A DNA stretch of 64,000 nucleotides from Triglochin maritima. Lineage: Eukaryota; Streptophyta; Magnoliopsida; Alismatales; Juncaginaceae. Position numbers and translations under genes: made by a program. The stretch lies in assembly GCA_963682175.1 (NCBI GenBank), contig OY821779.1:3794501-3858500 (forward strand). Direction: 5' to 3'. The notes below the pieces were generated by a model. That model worked only from the letters and a program-made list of their open reading frames with translations, was not told where the DNA came from and searched no databases. Positions 22,696-36,420 of the stretch are shown here, one piece after another. The stretch's first letter is position 1. Each line of letters begins with the position of its first letter.

Positions 22696-24256
22696 TTTTT
22701 GAAAAAGTTCGTTTTTTATTACATCATATTGGATGGAATCAATGAATTCATTGCATATGGAGCTCACCCCCATGCCGGCACATTATTTTTTTACATGATG
22801 CTTTATTAATAAGACTACTATTCAATTTCCGACCACTTGTAAAATGTATATGCGATCAGTGGATGATCAACAATTGGTCCAAACGGTGTCGTGGTCCCCA
22901 CAGGGTTTTGCAATTTTCATGTATACAAACTATACATAGTTGGACTTCGATTCTATTTTTTTTAATAAATAAAATATGACGACTATAATGATCAAACTGA
23001 TTGAATACAAATTAAATGGTAAGGTATTTTGGTTCTCAGTTCATGACAACCACTTAGGTTTGTGATTTGTGGGCTTGAATTGAGTTTTAACTGTTGGAAA
23101 ATGATCGGAACACGTTATATAAATATAGGTATATATCTTCAATCCTCCTCACGACTCCACAACTTATATAGTGTTGATGCCTTGATGGATTAGATAGGTT
23201 GTTAACACGGGTTAATAATAATGGTTAGAATGTATTAGAAAAGGGTGGATAGGTTAATAGCTAACCCGTACGTTAAGCTTATGTGAAATAATTAAATACT
23301 TAAACAAGTCGAAAGCAACAAATTTGATGTAAAATAGCAAATTCACCTCATATAACTAATATAATTAACAATCTATGACAACCATTAGAGTTTATTTGAA
23401 GAATGAAGAGTGTTTAGGGTAAATTATGGTTTAGGAAAATACATCTTTAATTCGATGATTTGTAGGGAAAATGGTTCTTGTAGTTGCATTTTATAGTTGC
23501 TCCTATAGTTTTCGACTTTACCTAATATCGTTTTGCATTTAGCCCCTCACTAGACAATTTGCAATGGTAATCCCTTGCTAGGAGAGGATTTCCTTAATTG
23601 AGTTTCTTTATTAATTTGTTTTTATTTTCATGCAAGCATTGAGTAACCTCCATGCCTTTCTTTCATTTCCTAATTTATGCATATTATAATTGTTTTTTTG
23701 TTTGTTTAGCTTATTAACTTATTAATATTGTAATTTCATATGTTTGTCTATAAATTATATTCGTAATTTTTCACTTCAAAACCTTTGTACGTTATTGCTG
23801 TTATTGGTTGTCAGTATTGTTCAATATATTGATTTTTCAGTATCATAAAATCATTTATTTATCATTTAAATATTTGTATTCAAATTTTGCTTTATGAATT
23901 GATTTTCCATTAGTTTTTGTAAGTTTGAAATTTTAGTAACGTACATTTAAAATGGAAATAAAATGCCCAATTGAAATTTTAGAGCTAGATGTCGACTTGA
24001 AATTTCAGAATAGTCACTTGTAGCATAATTTTCAAGGTTTGACCTATATGAATTTCCTATATATATCCGTTTGTGCGAAATCTCACACCATATTATTCTG
24101 AAATTTCATGACATGGTCACGAATTGTAAGCACAATCTCGCTTAACAACAACAACAAAAATCTTAGGAATGAGTTATATTCGATAAAGTGTCATGTACTC
24201 GTGTGCTACTCTTCTATATTTCTGCAAATGTTTATATTTGGTAAAGTTCTATGAAT
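22696..24256. other. no recognisable gene
   Basis: AT-rich DNA with no frame of useful length, no tRNA and no repeat that I could pair elsewhere in the window. Confidence 0.5.
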
Positions 24257-24261
24257 GTTAA

Positions 24262-26229
24262 TGTAACGTACCCAAAAACAGCGGAAAATTTAAACAATAA
24301 TAAAGACCGTCAACGGTCAACACAGGGCACGTCACGGGAAACAAACCAACACATATATATAAAATATATAAGATACAGACCCACGTGGAAGTCAAACTAT
24401 ACAAATGAGTCAACTGTGATTACAACAAAACTAAATATACATGTAATCACTACCTCAACAAAAGAAGATATACAATGACAACAGGATCAGATCTCGGGGG
24501 CACTGTCCTCTGTCACCACCTCAACTCTAGACCTGCTCGCTACCTGAAATGCAAACAAACAAACATGCCTGAGTTCCCTGAAGGAACCTCGTATACCAAA
24601 CCTCCTAAAATACGAAAAGGAAAATTAAAGACAATGCAATGCAATACACATGATCATCCGCCTCGGGCCCACAATAATGCCCTCACCGCCTCCGCGGCAC
24701 TGAACCACTCCTGCCACTAGGGTCAAGTCAGTCCACCGCTGCCTCACAAGGGTCAGTCGACACCACTGCTCCCCAAAAAGTGCAGGAAGGAACCCCTGGT
24801 ACACGCCGCACCCAAAGAGTGAGTCAGCCCGCCGAATACACAACTCGGGTCAGACGACAGCCACTGCTCCCCCAAGAGTCGCCTAGCGCGCACCCTGCCG
24901 GAACATCCTCGGCCTACCGCTAAACCCTCGCAAACTGCCCAAGGTTTACGGTACACATCCCTCACACCCCGCTCGGTAAGAGAGGAAAAAGTACAACAAT
25001 AATACGCCTTCGTCGAAGGTGAAATCCGTAGCTCTCAAAGCCGGTAATCAACCGTCGCCTCGGAGCCGGTAGTCGACCTATACTCAACGGATCGTGTGTG
25101 GATAAATCCACCAACCTGCGGCAGATCGGTCGACCGCTAAAAGCACACCGGTCGACCGGTCCCCCACACAGTACACAGTACTGTACAAACAAGTCTACCG
25201 GTCGAACCACGCCAACCGAATTACCGACCAATCGGTCGAACAAAAGTCATCTAGCGGTCGACCGTTTGGATGGTCTACGCTATACAATTTTATATAATAT
25301 ATATATCCGACCGGTCGAACCAAGGGGTCGTTCAACCGATAACAGGACTTTCCGCATTTTGCCTAAGTGATATTCGGTCGACCGGAACTGCTATACAGTT
25401 CGACCGAATCAACACAGGCACTCTACCGCTTAAATAAAATGCTCAGTCGGTCGACCGAAAGTTAAAGAGCGGTCGACCGTTCTGATGGTCAAAGCTCCCA
25501 ACCGACTAAGCATCGAATGGATCGGTCGAACAAGGTTAAGGACGTTCGACCGTTTGATAAGTCAAAATCCCCAACCGACCCATTCTCATTGTTATTCGGT
25601 CGACCGGCTAAGTGGTCCCGTTCGACCGATAACAGCATAACCCCTTTTTCCCGCATGAATTTGGCATAACGGTCGACCGTCCATAGACATCGTTCGACCG
25701 TTCGCGGGTAAACATCAATATAATAATAGGATCGGTCGACTGCCCACAGGCACCGGTCGACCGATCGTCGTCTTCAACCTCTGAATTGGTTGAATTCCGA
25801 CGGGGAATTCGACACCAACGTCGATCCCCAACACTCACAAGGCATAAGTGAGTTATATTGAAGATTTGGCATACCTTTTTGACGGTTGTGGAAGCCTCCC
25901 AAGCTTTGGCAACCTCTTCTCTTCTTTTTCCCTTCTTCTTCTCCTCTTCTTCTTCTTTACTTCTTCTCTCCTCCTTCTTCTTCTCCGAATTCACTCTTCT
26001 CACGCTCTGGATAATCCAACAATGAAGCAAAACGTTTTCAATTAATCCTCACCCTCTTATTTATAGAAGAAATCCAATCTTATCTCCCACTCCACCTCCA
26101 AAGCCTCCAACCAAAACTATCCACCTCAATCTCCACATGTCTAACACCTCCACCTCTTCATGCATGTATTAATTAGGGTTAATTAGGTTTAGTTTAATTT
26201 AATTAGGGTGCTTAGATTAGGTTATTACA
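24262..26229 (-). mobile_element. solo LTR of the Gypsy chromovirus family
   Basis: TGTAACGTACCC...GGTTATTACA, 1,968 bp, flanked by the 5-bp duplication GTTAA (24257-24261 and 26230-26234). It matches both LTRs of the element at 42713-51145 over its whole length with scattered differences and small indels. With no internal region on either side and an intact duplication, it arose by recombination between two LTRs. It contains many CGGTCGACCG words. The LTR sense strand is minus. Confidence 0.93.
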
Positions 26230-26234
26230 GTTAA

Positions 26235-28214
26235 TGATCTTTAAAGAAGTTTTTAATTAATTGATAATTTTGCACAGGAGAACCTACTTACAACGTGCAC
26301 TGCAATGGGCAAATATTACTGCTCTTACGCTGATTTGCTATTACTGTCTAAGCCGTATACATCCTCTTAGAATATTTTCGAAATAACATATGTTTTTGAA
26401 AAAAAATCAATGTAAACATCCTTGAGAAATATTTCTCAAATAACTCGCTTCGATGTCGTGTTTATTAAATGGGTGAGACTGCGAAACACACACATTCGGG
26501 TTTGAACAAATTTTTTAAGTGTTAGTACTTGACGTTCTTCTTGCCGAGTTCTAAGAAAATGAACTCGACACTTGCAGTGTCGAGTTCATTTGGGACTCCA
26601 AATTAACAATACACGTTTCTGGTTGTGAGACAAAAACTATAAGTGTAAGAACTCGGCGTCTGAGGACACCAAGTTTTGTGAAATTTTGGATTTCTACGGA
26701 ACGAGACGTCTTAGACGTCGAATTCTCTATATATTAAAATACAAGACAGATCTAGATTGAGAAATATTTCCAAATGAGGTTTACATTGAATTTTTAAAAA
26801 AAACGAACTTATATTTGTCTTTAACTTTTTTGATAGCGAACTTGTATCATTCCCTGTGAAAAAATATCTACTGAAACTTATTAGTTATCTGTGAAAAAAT
26901 ATCGTTCTGATATAATAATCACATATTAACCAAAAGAAAACGGAATCTTTTCCGGACAACATCCTACAAGTTGCACTATTTCCCATGTTAGTTGCAAGGT
27001 AATATACTTAAGAAAATAAGTACCCACCTTAAAACGTGTAGCCAAATTGATGATAATTGAAATAAGGCAAATAATTAAACAAAGAAAGTTGAATGGCCGT
27101 TATTGCCGTATTGGGTGTTAGTTTTTCTTGCCAACCATTAGGGCCATTAGGCTATTGTACCGGATTTCCAGAAAAATTAACAAAAAATGAAGTCTATTAA
27201 TAACTCGATTATGGGCAAAGTGTACCACAAAAACTTTTGGGTCCTTCTCACGTCACATGGGTAACAGCTAAAACACACCACTCATCAGTATACGGACACA
27301 ATAAGCCAACTCAAATAAACCACATAAATGCCTAATATAGTACATTGTACATAATATCATAAATACCTTTTAGATAGCATTTGTTTTGTGGATGTATTTG
27401 TAATTGTGACCCATATTTTCAGTTATTGCTGAAACACATTTGTCATGTAAATTCTAGATAATTGAGGTCATGAGTTGGTAAAAGTTGTACTTGAATCAGT
27501 CAAAATCAAAGGAAAAAACCCTGTAGCACGTCACGACACTTTTCAAATCACGTACAAAAAGCCCAAGTCAACGACTAACAAAGAAAAGTGACAAATTAGT
27601 CTTTCGTCCATCTTAAGTTACTTTTCAAATAACTTAAAATATCACTGATACCCTCCAATATAATCTAATATCTTCAACACCCTCCAATGTAATTTAATAT
27701 CTTCAACACCCTCAAATTTGAAGCTATTTTTCACTCATACCTTATCTTTAAGACACTCCTCTCATGTTTATAACGAGGCTGAGCGGGAAATTGAAATTAA
27801 CTATCTCATACGAAGTTAGCTGTGGTTTACAAAATGTTTTGATTGAGAATTATTTCAAACAAATTGTGGGGTATTTAAGATATTATGACAAATTAATTAT
27901 AAGGTATTGGTGACATTCTGATTTTTTAGGTGTCTTTACGAAATTATCCCAATGTCCCTACCAACTGTATATCAGCATATCCCTCTGAACAAAAAATAAA
28001 AACACAAGGAGACGACTTGACAGGATGAATGACAACAAAGACTTAAACAAGAAGAAGATGAAAAGGTCACCCTCTCCTTCCTCTCCACTTCCTTATCACC
28101 AATTTCCGAAATCCACGTTCACATCAAGCTTGGTTAAGGCTATTTGAGAATGTTTGGCATGTATTAATTTTTGCAATTATTGCAAGCTTAGAATAAAGAG
28201 TTCAATTAGGAGAG
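26235..28214. other. intergenic DNA upstream of the MACPF gene
   Basis: No coding frame of note. It holds a short perfect hairpin (26557-26591). The last 200 bp (CT-rich, about 28065-28130) probably include the promoter and 5' leader of the MACPF gene. Confidence 0.5.
26557..26591. repeat. perfect 16-bp inverted repeat, 3-nt loop
   Basis: Arms 26557-26572 and 26576-26591 (AAATGAACTCGACACT and its reverse complement) around TGC. Nearby imperfect stems contain ACTCGGCGTC and AGACGTCTTAGACGTC. It could be part of a decayed MITE. Confidence 0.7.
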
Positions 28215-31200
28215 ATGAGTGATATGGTGAGGAAAGGCATAGGTTGCCTTGGGATGGGCTTTGATGTCAACAGTGACTTCAAGATGAAGTACTGCAAGGG
28301 CAAGGATAGAATTGTGGTGGTGGGACAGGAGAAGGTTGACCTCAATGTACCCGGTTTCGGAGTTTTCTCCGGTGTTCCGGCCGGCATTAAGTGCGACAAA
28401 GGTGACCGCATCCGGTACCGGTCCGACGTGCTTCAATTCATTCAGGTGGACATATAATTATTTTTTTCTTCTTGTTTTGTGTCCTTTTGTTTCCTCAATT
28501 TGGCTATTTCTTGGTCAACTTCTTAGTTCTTCTTAAATTCCTATTAATTGAGCTCTCTGACTATAGAAGGAAGTAGTTGGAAATAGCTACATAATATATG
28601 GTTAATAGGAAGTAATAATTGTAATGAATATAGCAGGGATGAAAATAATTGTCGAAATCTTCCAAATAAAGCGTTAGCTAGCTATACTAAAATCTCCGGG
28701 ACAACTTTAGACAGAGTACATATAGGACTTCAGATGGTGTTAAATGATCACTTGCTTTTCGTTGAATATAAGACGTCTTGTCTTAATTTTTGAGGTTCCT
28801 AATTGGTTGAAGTTGATAAACATTGCTTTAATTAATTTAAGCCCTTAAGGCCTTAACGTATCATAGAGTTTCTTCACCAAATTATGAAGCTACTTTGAGG
28901 AGTAGTAACAAACACCGTCGGATTTCTATCTAAGATCCACCCAGTTGGTAAATCATTGATCCGAGGAGGATCAATCGTATTTTGAGCTGAGCTGCAGTTA
29001 GAATGAGATAGGAAAGTTTCAAATATTCCATTCATAGAATAAATTGAAAAATAAAACATTTAAGAAAGTTATTCCATAAAAAAATTCTTATACGCTGGAA
29101 CCTAACTGTGAGTTGTCTTAGTTAGTTAATTCTTCACTTATTAATTTATTCAAATGCATGACATCCGAATATATATAACGTGCTATCCACACCTGACTTG
29201 ACCAACAAACCATGCAAGTTTTTTTTTATTTTTAAGATTCGACAACATAAAAGAGTCTTTAATAGTTCTTTTTAAAAATTAAAAAATGCAGATGTCGGAA
29301 TTGATGAATCGGAACAGCTCGATCACCGGAAAAGTGCCGACGGGGCTGTTTAGTTCGTCGTTCGGGTACATGAGTGGCTCGTGGGCTCGCGATGCGTCGA
29401 GGACCAAATGCCTTGCATACGATGGTAACTTCATTTCCCTCTTCAATCTCCGCCTCGACCGGAGCCAACTTCGCCTTTCTGAGGACGTGGTGGCCGGAGT
29501 GCCTCCGATATGGGACCCGAGGGCTCTCTCTAGGTAATTATTTTCGCAATAGTCTTTTCTATGTATTTCAATATTTTGAGTTTGTTAGGAATAGTCTTAT
29601 ATTAGCTAGAGTTTTAGTCCATTATGCGAGCTTCAAGATCTTAGGTATCTCCACCTAGCTCTCATCAATTACAATTAGCTAGTTCACCAATGGATATGAT
29701 ATGAAGGCCAAATCACCAGCAATCGATCAACTATTAAATACATCCGACCTGTTTTTACACACATGTTGGAACCTAAGGAGACAACATTTGAGAAGTGTTC
29801 AGGACATATCGTTTCATGTTGGAAAAGTTAAAGCATTATCATGATATATATGATCATATATAAGTCACTCTATTTTGAGTTGAAAATTCACACTTCAATA
29901 GGATTGGTATTATCTATGTAATGATATTACATTAAGACGTGTAAGTACCAACATTAACCTAACTATTAACTAACTGAAATTATTGTTATTAGAAGAAAAA
30001 AAGCAATTAGTCCATGTAATACCATAAATATCTCATACACTTTACGAAAAGAGCATCTACGACTACATGATAAATGATTGACATACAGTGCAATATTAGA
30101 AACTTCAAAGGTTCCTTGTTTTCAATTTTGAAAAATAATTACAACATTAGTATTTCGTAAAGGCCATATTTCTTACTCTCCTGTCCTCAAGTTAACAAAA
30201 TGTTAGGGGCTTAGAACTAAAAAAACAGTTTTATGTGTGTATTTGTTGCCCTCCACCCAAAATCTTGCACGCAGATGGCGGGACAGAGAGTTAGGTACGA
30301 ACGTGACTTTTATGTGAATATGTACATGTGGCCGGTAGAATTCCACGGTGTCCATTGAAATGGCAATTGGTTAATCTCATACGTCATTATCTTCTGAGAG
30401 TTATTAAGTTTGATTTCCATCAACTTGCATGACTAGGATACGAACACATATATAGTTATCTTTGTGATGTGGACGTGATTATAATATAGACTAAAAATCC
30501 TTCTGAATCAAAATGTAATTAATGCGTGTAGGTTTATTCAACAATATGGTACTCATGTGGTTGTTGGGATGAGCATGGGGGGTCAGGATGTGGTTTATGT
30601 GAGACAAGATCAGTCTTCCAATTTGACAACCTCCGAGCTCAAACTACACTTGGATAGCCTTGGAGATCAGCTCTTCACTGGGACTTGCACTTTGCCACCC
30701 TTGCACTCCAAGAACAAAGACAACAGGCACAAGGTCACTTCTATCTCTTAATTAATTGTCTTTTTTGGCAATGCTTAATTGTTATACATCACTATATACA
30801 TGTTGTTTGATAATGTGTTGGGTGTATAAAGTCTAAGTTGACCAGAGTTTTTCAAATGTTATACCATGCATTGGACCTTGGTTAAAGTCGGATATTCTCT
30901 AACACCGTGTCATTTGAATGACGTATTGAAGATACTAAACTGAATATAATTTGGTGTTGAATGTATAGTTTTAGCGGTGATGAAATTGTATAATTGAAAG
31001 GTAAGAGTCAAATTGGAAATTTCTATGGTTTTACGGTTTTACCAGAAAATAATTAGGCATTGATGATTGCTTTTTGTTAGTCGTAGGGTGTTATGTCATC
31101 GCTTTTGTTTTCGTATCTTCTATGTTGCAAAAGATTGACTAAATTAGACAAGTCTGAATTTGCAGCTACCAGAGGCTTTCAACGTCTTCAAAGCGCAACC

Positions 31201-34200
31201 TCTCATTGGCGACGGATTCAAATCAATTTCAAGCAAAAAAGTAAGTATATTTAACTAATTAGTATACCAATCAAGAGTTATTCACAATTGATTTTCTGTT
31301 GTAGAATATACAGTTACTACAATATATATTACATTCTTGTATATTTAGTTTCGGTAGCAAAGTAAGTGGCTGCTGATCCGTGATAGACTGATGGTATTTT
31401 CAATAAAACTACTCAAATCGTCCTAATAATTATCATTTTGTCCTTCACGATCCATTTAATACTCAATTCGTCCCGTCTCTTAAAATAAGATTTCTGCCTA
31501 CGTTTTCCTCATTTTCCCAGTACAAACACCACGAAAATGTCTAGCGAAGTGCCTGAATTCGGTGAAGTAAGTCCAACAAAAAAAATCAGATCGAACGTCT
31601 AGGTAAAACGCCCCCCATGGGTGAGGCGTCTTAGCCAGACGCCTCCCCCATGGAGGGGCGTCTGTCAAAGACGCCTCACCCAGGAGTGGGGGCGTCTGAC
31701 TAAGACACCCGTCAAAAAAAAATTAAAAAAATCATAAAATTATACGGTGTGTTATCTCAAATAATTTGAGATAACACACCGTATAATTTTAAGATTTTTT
31801 TTAATTTTTTTTTGGATGTGTGTCTTAGTCAGACGTCGTTCCGTTGTAAGATTTCGGTAATAACGGGTTAGATTACAATGAGTTTTTTTTGCAAATGATG
31901 AAGATTCTAAAGTTTCCAGATCCAACAATTTTCAAGATCCAAATTTTTTCGATGGTAAAACTTCCCGACTTACAAATACCACCTCGACAGTTGGATTTTG
32001 AAATCGTTGGATCTGGAAATTTTTGATTCTTCATCGCTTGCAAAAACTCATTGTAATCCAACTCGTATAATTACCAATTAATACTAATTTTTTTGGAACG
32101 GAACCTGAAATAATTTTGAGATAACATATCGTATAATTTTAAATTTTTTTATTAAAAAAAAATTGGGCGTCCGCCGGAGCCGTCTCCCCATGGGGGTGGC
32201 GTCTGGCTAAGACCGCCTGCCCATTGGTGAGGGTTCCGGTAGACGCCCCCTAATTTTTTTTATTTTTTATTTTATTTATTAAAAAAAAGTTAGATATTTT
32301 ACCAGATTCGAGTACACTGGGGTGTCCGTTTTCTCATTTCCTGACCTCCAAAACATTATTTTTTATGATTATGAGAGGAATATGAAGAAAGAGGTGGTAT
32401 GAGTGTTAAATGTCAAGATATATGAGTAGAAATGAGAGAATGACAAAATGATAATTTGCATGGTCAATTGTAATTCAGTATTTTAGTGGTAGAAAAACCG
32501 TTACCATTGCAACTTGTAGTTTGAGAGAAATATTGCAGTCTAAGAGAAATGTTTTGTATCACGATTTCGACCGTACATTTGAATGAAAATTTTATTAAAA
32601 TACCAGGACTAAACATGGACTCAAATAGATAAAAAAACAGTCCGAGTTGTGTTTTACTCCTCCAAAACTAGCCCACAATGGTACGTGTTTACCAAACTTA
32701 AGTTCCAAAAATTCAGTTCCAATAGATAGATCATTAAATGAATATGTAGATGAGTAGATCAATAAATCAACGAATCAGTTATATAAATATCCTCCTAATC
32801 ATTTAAGATAACATCGACGCCTTATCATTTTTCATGTTACAAATATATTTCAATCAGAAGTAAAATTTTCATTTATGCATTCATATTGAAACACAATCAA
32901 ACTTGAAATAGAGAATAAAGCTTCTAAAGTAGATATCATATGAAATGAATCAGGATTACAAATTGAAATGGTTAAAAAAGAGTGAAACCGAACATTATCG
33001 TCCAAAAAATACACCAAAGTTATGGAAATTAACTTGAAGGGTATCACTCATTTTGAATTATTTGGAGGGTAATTAATCATGAAACTGTCCTTCAATTAAT
33101 TACATTTAGTATGCAGGGAATCACAGTGATATGCTCAAAGAGAGGAGGTGATGCATCAACCCAAGGCCACAGAGACTGGCTTCTAACTGTTCCCTCTTCA
33201 CCAGATGCCATCAACTTCACTTTCTTACCCATCACTTCTCTCCTCACAAACATCCCAGGAAGAGGCTTCCTCACACATGCCATCAACCTCTACCTTAGAT
33301 GTAAGTTTACAAAAACATGTTTAATGTCAACTAATTACTTTGTATATGACATGTAAGTAAATCTAATATGTTGCATTACAAATTTACAATATACGTAGAT
33401 AAGCCTCCTTTATCAGACCTTCACTACTTCCTTGAGTTCCAACACCACAAGATTTGGGCTCCAGTGCTTAATGACTTTCCACTTGGACCTTCTTCAAATA
33501 GGACAACTCCTACTGCTTCTTTGCAGTTTAGCTTGATGGGCCCAAAGCTCAAAGTCAACACATGCCAGGTATTATTAGCTTTTTCATTTATAATAAAGAT
33601 AAAGAAGTGGTTTGACATAAAAGAGTTTCTCATTTGAGGGCTTTAGTCTTAGTTCAGAAATAGATCATGGTTGTGTTGTTCGCAGGTAATGGCGGGAAAT
33701 GCACCAGTCACTGGTATGAGGTTACATCTTGAGGGAAAAAGAAACAACAGGTATACTAAGCTAATGTTTTGATTAGTTAAAAACTTGAAAATATATGTTA
33801 CGGATATAAAGGTGCAAAACTAGTATCTTTTTGTGGTTTGGCACGTAATTCATTAAATTTAACATTTACACTTTGACAATTGGTTGTGTTATAATTGTTA
33901 TTTTGATATAAGAGATAGCTAGGTGTGCTTGCATGAAACCCACATGAATATTGATAAATAATCACACGTTTTTGAATTAATTTGATTTTAAGCATAACAA
34001 TTAATTTGCTACTAATAAGTAATGTAATTCGTGCAGATTAGGGTTGCACCTCCAACACTTTTCAACCACCCCCACCTTCCTAGCAGATCTCGACCCAACG
34101 CCACTCCGACGAGACACTGCTACCATTGCCACCTCCAACGACTACCTTCTCCCAATCCAAAAGAAGAAATTCTCCCATGTTTGCACCGCACCCGTCAAAT

Positions 34201-34697
34201 ACGACCCGAATTGGCACCTTGAATCCTCCTCCTCCACCGCCGCCTTCATTGTGACCGGAGCCCAACTCCACGTTAAGAAACACGACCACAAATCCTCCCT
34301 CCACCTCGCCCTCCTCTACTCCAAAGTACCGAATTTTGTCATCGACCGCTCCGTTTGGGAGCAAGCCACAAGGATCTCCCAGAGGTCTTCGGGCTTCTTC
34401 TCCAATTTGAGCTTAACTTTCTCCACCAACTTAGACAAGGAGGATGAGGAGGAGAAGGAGGAGGTGAAGGTAGGGGTTTTAGATTCTGGGGTTTTTGCCA
34501 GTGGTCCACCTGTGCCAGTACACGAGCAAAAACTATTGAAGTTTGTCGATACGTCGGAGATAAGCAAGGGGCCTCAAGATAGCCCCGGCCACTGGGTTGT
34601 GACCGGGGCGAGGTTAGAGTTGAAGAAAGGGAGGATCGGGTTGAGCGTTAAATTCTCATTGCTTTGCTCTACTACAGAGCTTATGGAGTTGTTGTGA
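28215..34697 (+). CDS. MACPF domain protein, CAD1/NSL1 family
   Basis: Eight exons: 28215-28445, 29292-29533, 30532-30733, 31166-31240, 33117-33300, 33399-33568, 33686-33750 and 34037-34697. All have GT/AG borders and compatible phases, giving about 609 residues, the usual length for this family (roughly 560-630). Plant MACPF proteins (CAD1, NSL1 and two paralogues) restrain salicylic-acid-dependent cell death; they carry the perforin-like membrane-attack fold, but pore formation is not proven for them. Visible: N-terminal IGCLGMGFDVNSDFKMKYCK, SFGYMSGSWARDASRTKCLA, and the MACPF signature FIQQYGTHVVVGMSMGGQDV with YGTH near residue 162. C-terminal blocks include APVKYDPNWHLE, FIVTGAQLHVKK and HWVVTGARLELKKGRIGL. 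No signal peptide is seen. Intron 4 is long because it holds the foldback element at 31385-32500. Which paralogue this is would need a tree. Confidence 0.93.
31693..31835. repeat. long hairpin with a 55-bp perfect palindrome core
   Basis: 31736-31762 and 31764-31790 are perfect reverse complements around a single A. With few mismatches the arms extend outwards to 31693 (CGTCTGACTAAGACAC) and 31835, about 70 bp each. Confidence 0.92.
31868..32062. repeat. inverted repeat of the transposase exon 2 start
   Basis: Two arms of about 70-75 bp (about 31868-31945 and 31990-32062) are inverted copies of each other with mismatches. Key blocks are TTACAATGAG, TCCAGATCCAAC and, inverted, GTTGGATCTGGA and CTCATTGTAA. 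The outer parts match the VDYSEL coding region of transposase exon 2 at 13540 and below. Confidence 0.8.
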
Positions 34698-36420
34698 AAC
34701 AGTCAGACTAACTTTGACGACAAAGTATCAGATGGTTGGTCTTAAAAGGATGCCGGATCGATTGTACGTAGTAATGAAAATACATAGGAGATCAAGGTTA
34801 AGTGAAATTGTAATTAGAAAACGTCTTTGGTGGTTTTCATTAGTGTATAGGTGGAATTTTAGGGTTTTGAATTGTTTGTTGTAACAAATGTGAAACTAGG
34901 GTTTAGGTTATTTGGTTGTGTGACTGCAGTTGTTGTGATTATTACAAAACTTTGGGAGAAAATTCAAACGTTGTACAAAAGTTTTATCTCAAAAGGGAAA
35001 AATACATTGCCAAATGCTTGATTAGAATTTGGGATAAATGATGTTGAATGTCTCGTGAGGAATGGGTAAAAGGTGACAGACCAATATTACTTTGGGAGAA
35101 AGATAGATAATTAAAAGAGACTTGAACATTTGAAATATACTCAAGGACATGGCGTGGAAAGGAATGCATGAAGGAGATGATTCACGTGCTTCACTTAAAT
35201 CGGTATGGAATAAAAGACTTCGTTGTTGGTTACAATAATGTGTTTGTTGTGTTTATCATACGATGTTGTAAAAATAAAATATTGTCTAAATATTATCTCC
35301 CATTGGGAAAATCAAATAAATGTTTAATTAGATTTTGAGTGACTCATATGGAGAGTATCACCACATACGATGAGATATATTATATATTCAATGATTGTCG
35401 AGATGGAAATGACTCATCTAGTATCTTATGATATTCAACTGAAAGTCATCAATAGAACGACATCACCTGTTGGCTGTTAAGATCTGAAATCTAATTCAGA
35501 GGAAGCAGCGTGCATCTGAGATTCAACTACTTAGGATAGTTCTGAGAGAGAAAAGACATAATAATAATAATAATACAACTCATAATCCAGGGTCAAGAGT
35601 CAATGATCTAAATAGAAGTAAACATACTCCTCCGTATATAGGATGTAACCTGTCGGATCTTATTTCCTGTCGTGGTTTCTAACTTCCAACTTGCAACATG
35701 TAAGAGTTTGAACCATGCATTAATCTAGTTGTACTAATTAAGTTGTCCTACCTAAGCTTTTTCCCAAATAAGACAGTACATGGATGAAGCTCAAATTCAA
35801 CTACTTGAACTCGAAGAAACGAATGCGGTTTGGGTAAGATTTTTTTTCTTGACATGTTGTGGTTTGTCTAAAATGCTTAAAAAACATTGTTGGAAGAGAC
35901 GACAAAACCAGCCAACTTCAAAACAAGCCAAGAGGACAATCAGGACATGATTGTCGCGGTCAACAAACCATAGGTTTAACTTTAAAAAAAAAACAAAGCA
36001 TATGTTCAAATAAGGACAACTACGGTGAAATTAAAGCACCTTAATCCAAATTGTAGCAAAATTCTTAAGTCCAGCTATATCACATTATCACATAAATTAT
36101 ACCGTTGAAAAGTGGAACCAGAAGCGCGTTTCCGAAGTCACTGTCGAGAATTTTGTCCACGTCTTTTTGCGCGTTTTATGATACTCTCAAAAAATAAATT
36201 TATTCTGTATGTATAATGCATGATGATTAAGATGGGAGATTACGAAAGCAAATTAAGAAGAAGAAAAGGACAAGAAACTCGTTGAAAAGCCACACATTCA
36301 CTAGGGGACCCGGGTGGGCAGTGGGCACAGGTCCACTCACTAAAATTGGAGAAAAACAATAACTATGGGAAAATTATACCATTGAGAAAAACAATATCTG
36401 CAACAAAAGTATCCATTCTA
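34698..36420. other. MACPF 3' UTR and intergenic DNA
   Basis: AT-rich. The first 200-300 bp are probably the 3' UTR. No further gene or repeat was recognised. Confidence 0.5.

Larger units (their letters stand above)
31385..32500. mobile_element. foldback derivative of the MULE in MACPF intron 4
   Basis: The left side reads like the transposase-side end of the 8143-14058 element: ACTACTCAAATCGTCC, ATTTTGTCC, CAATTCGTCCCGTCTCTTAA and CACCACGAAAATGTCTAGCG (start codon, ATG at 31535). Three GACGCCTCCCCCATGG-type hairpins follow (31605-31710), then CGTTCCGTTGTAAGATTTCGG, the start of transposase exon 2. The right side repeats all of this in inverted order (GGAACGGAACCTG at 32095, hairpins 32165-32250, degraded start-codon region near 32300-32340, end near 32500). 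It has no complete gene. Ends are approximate because both termini are diverged. Confidence 0.8.

Noticed and set aside
34080..34567. Antisense frames over the last MACPF exon
   Set aside because: Shadows of the sense coding sequence.
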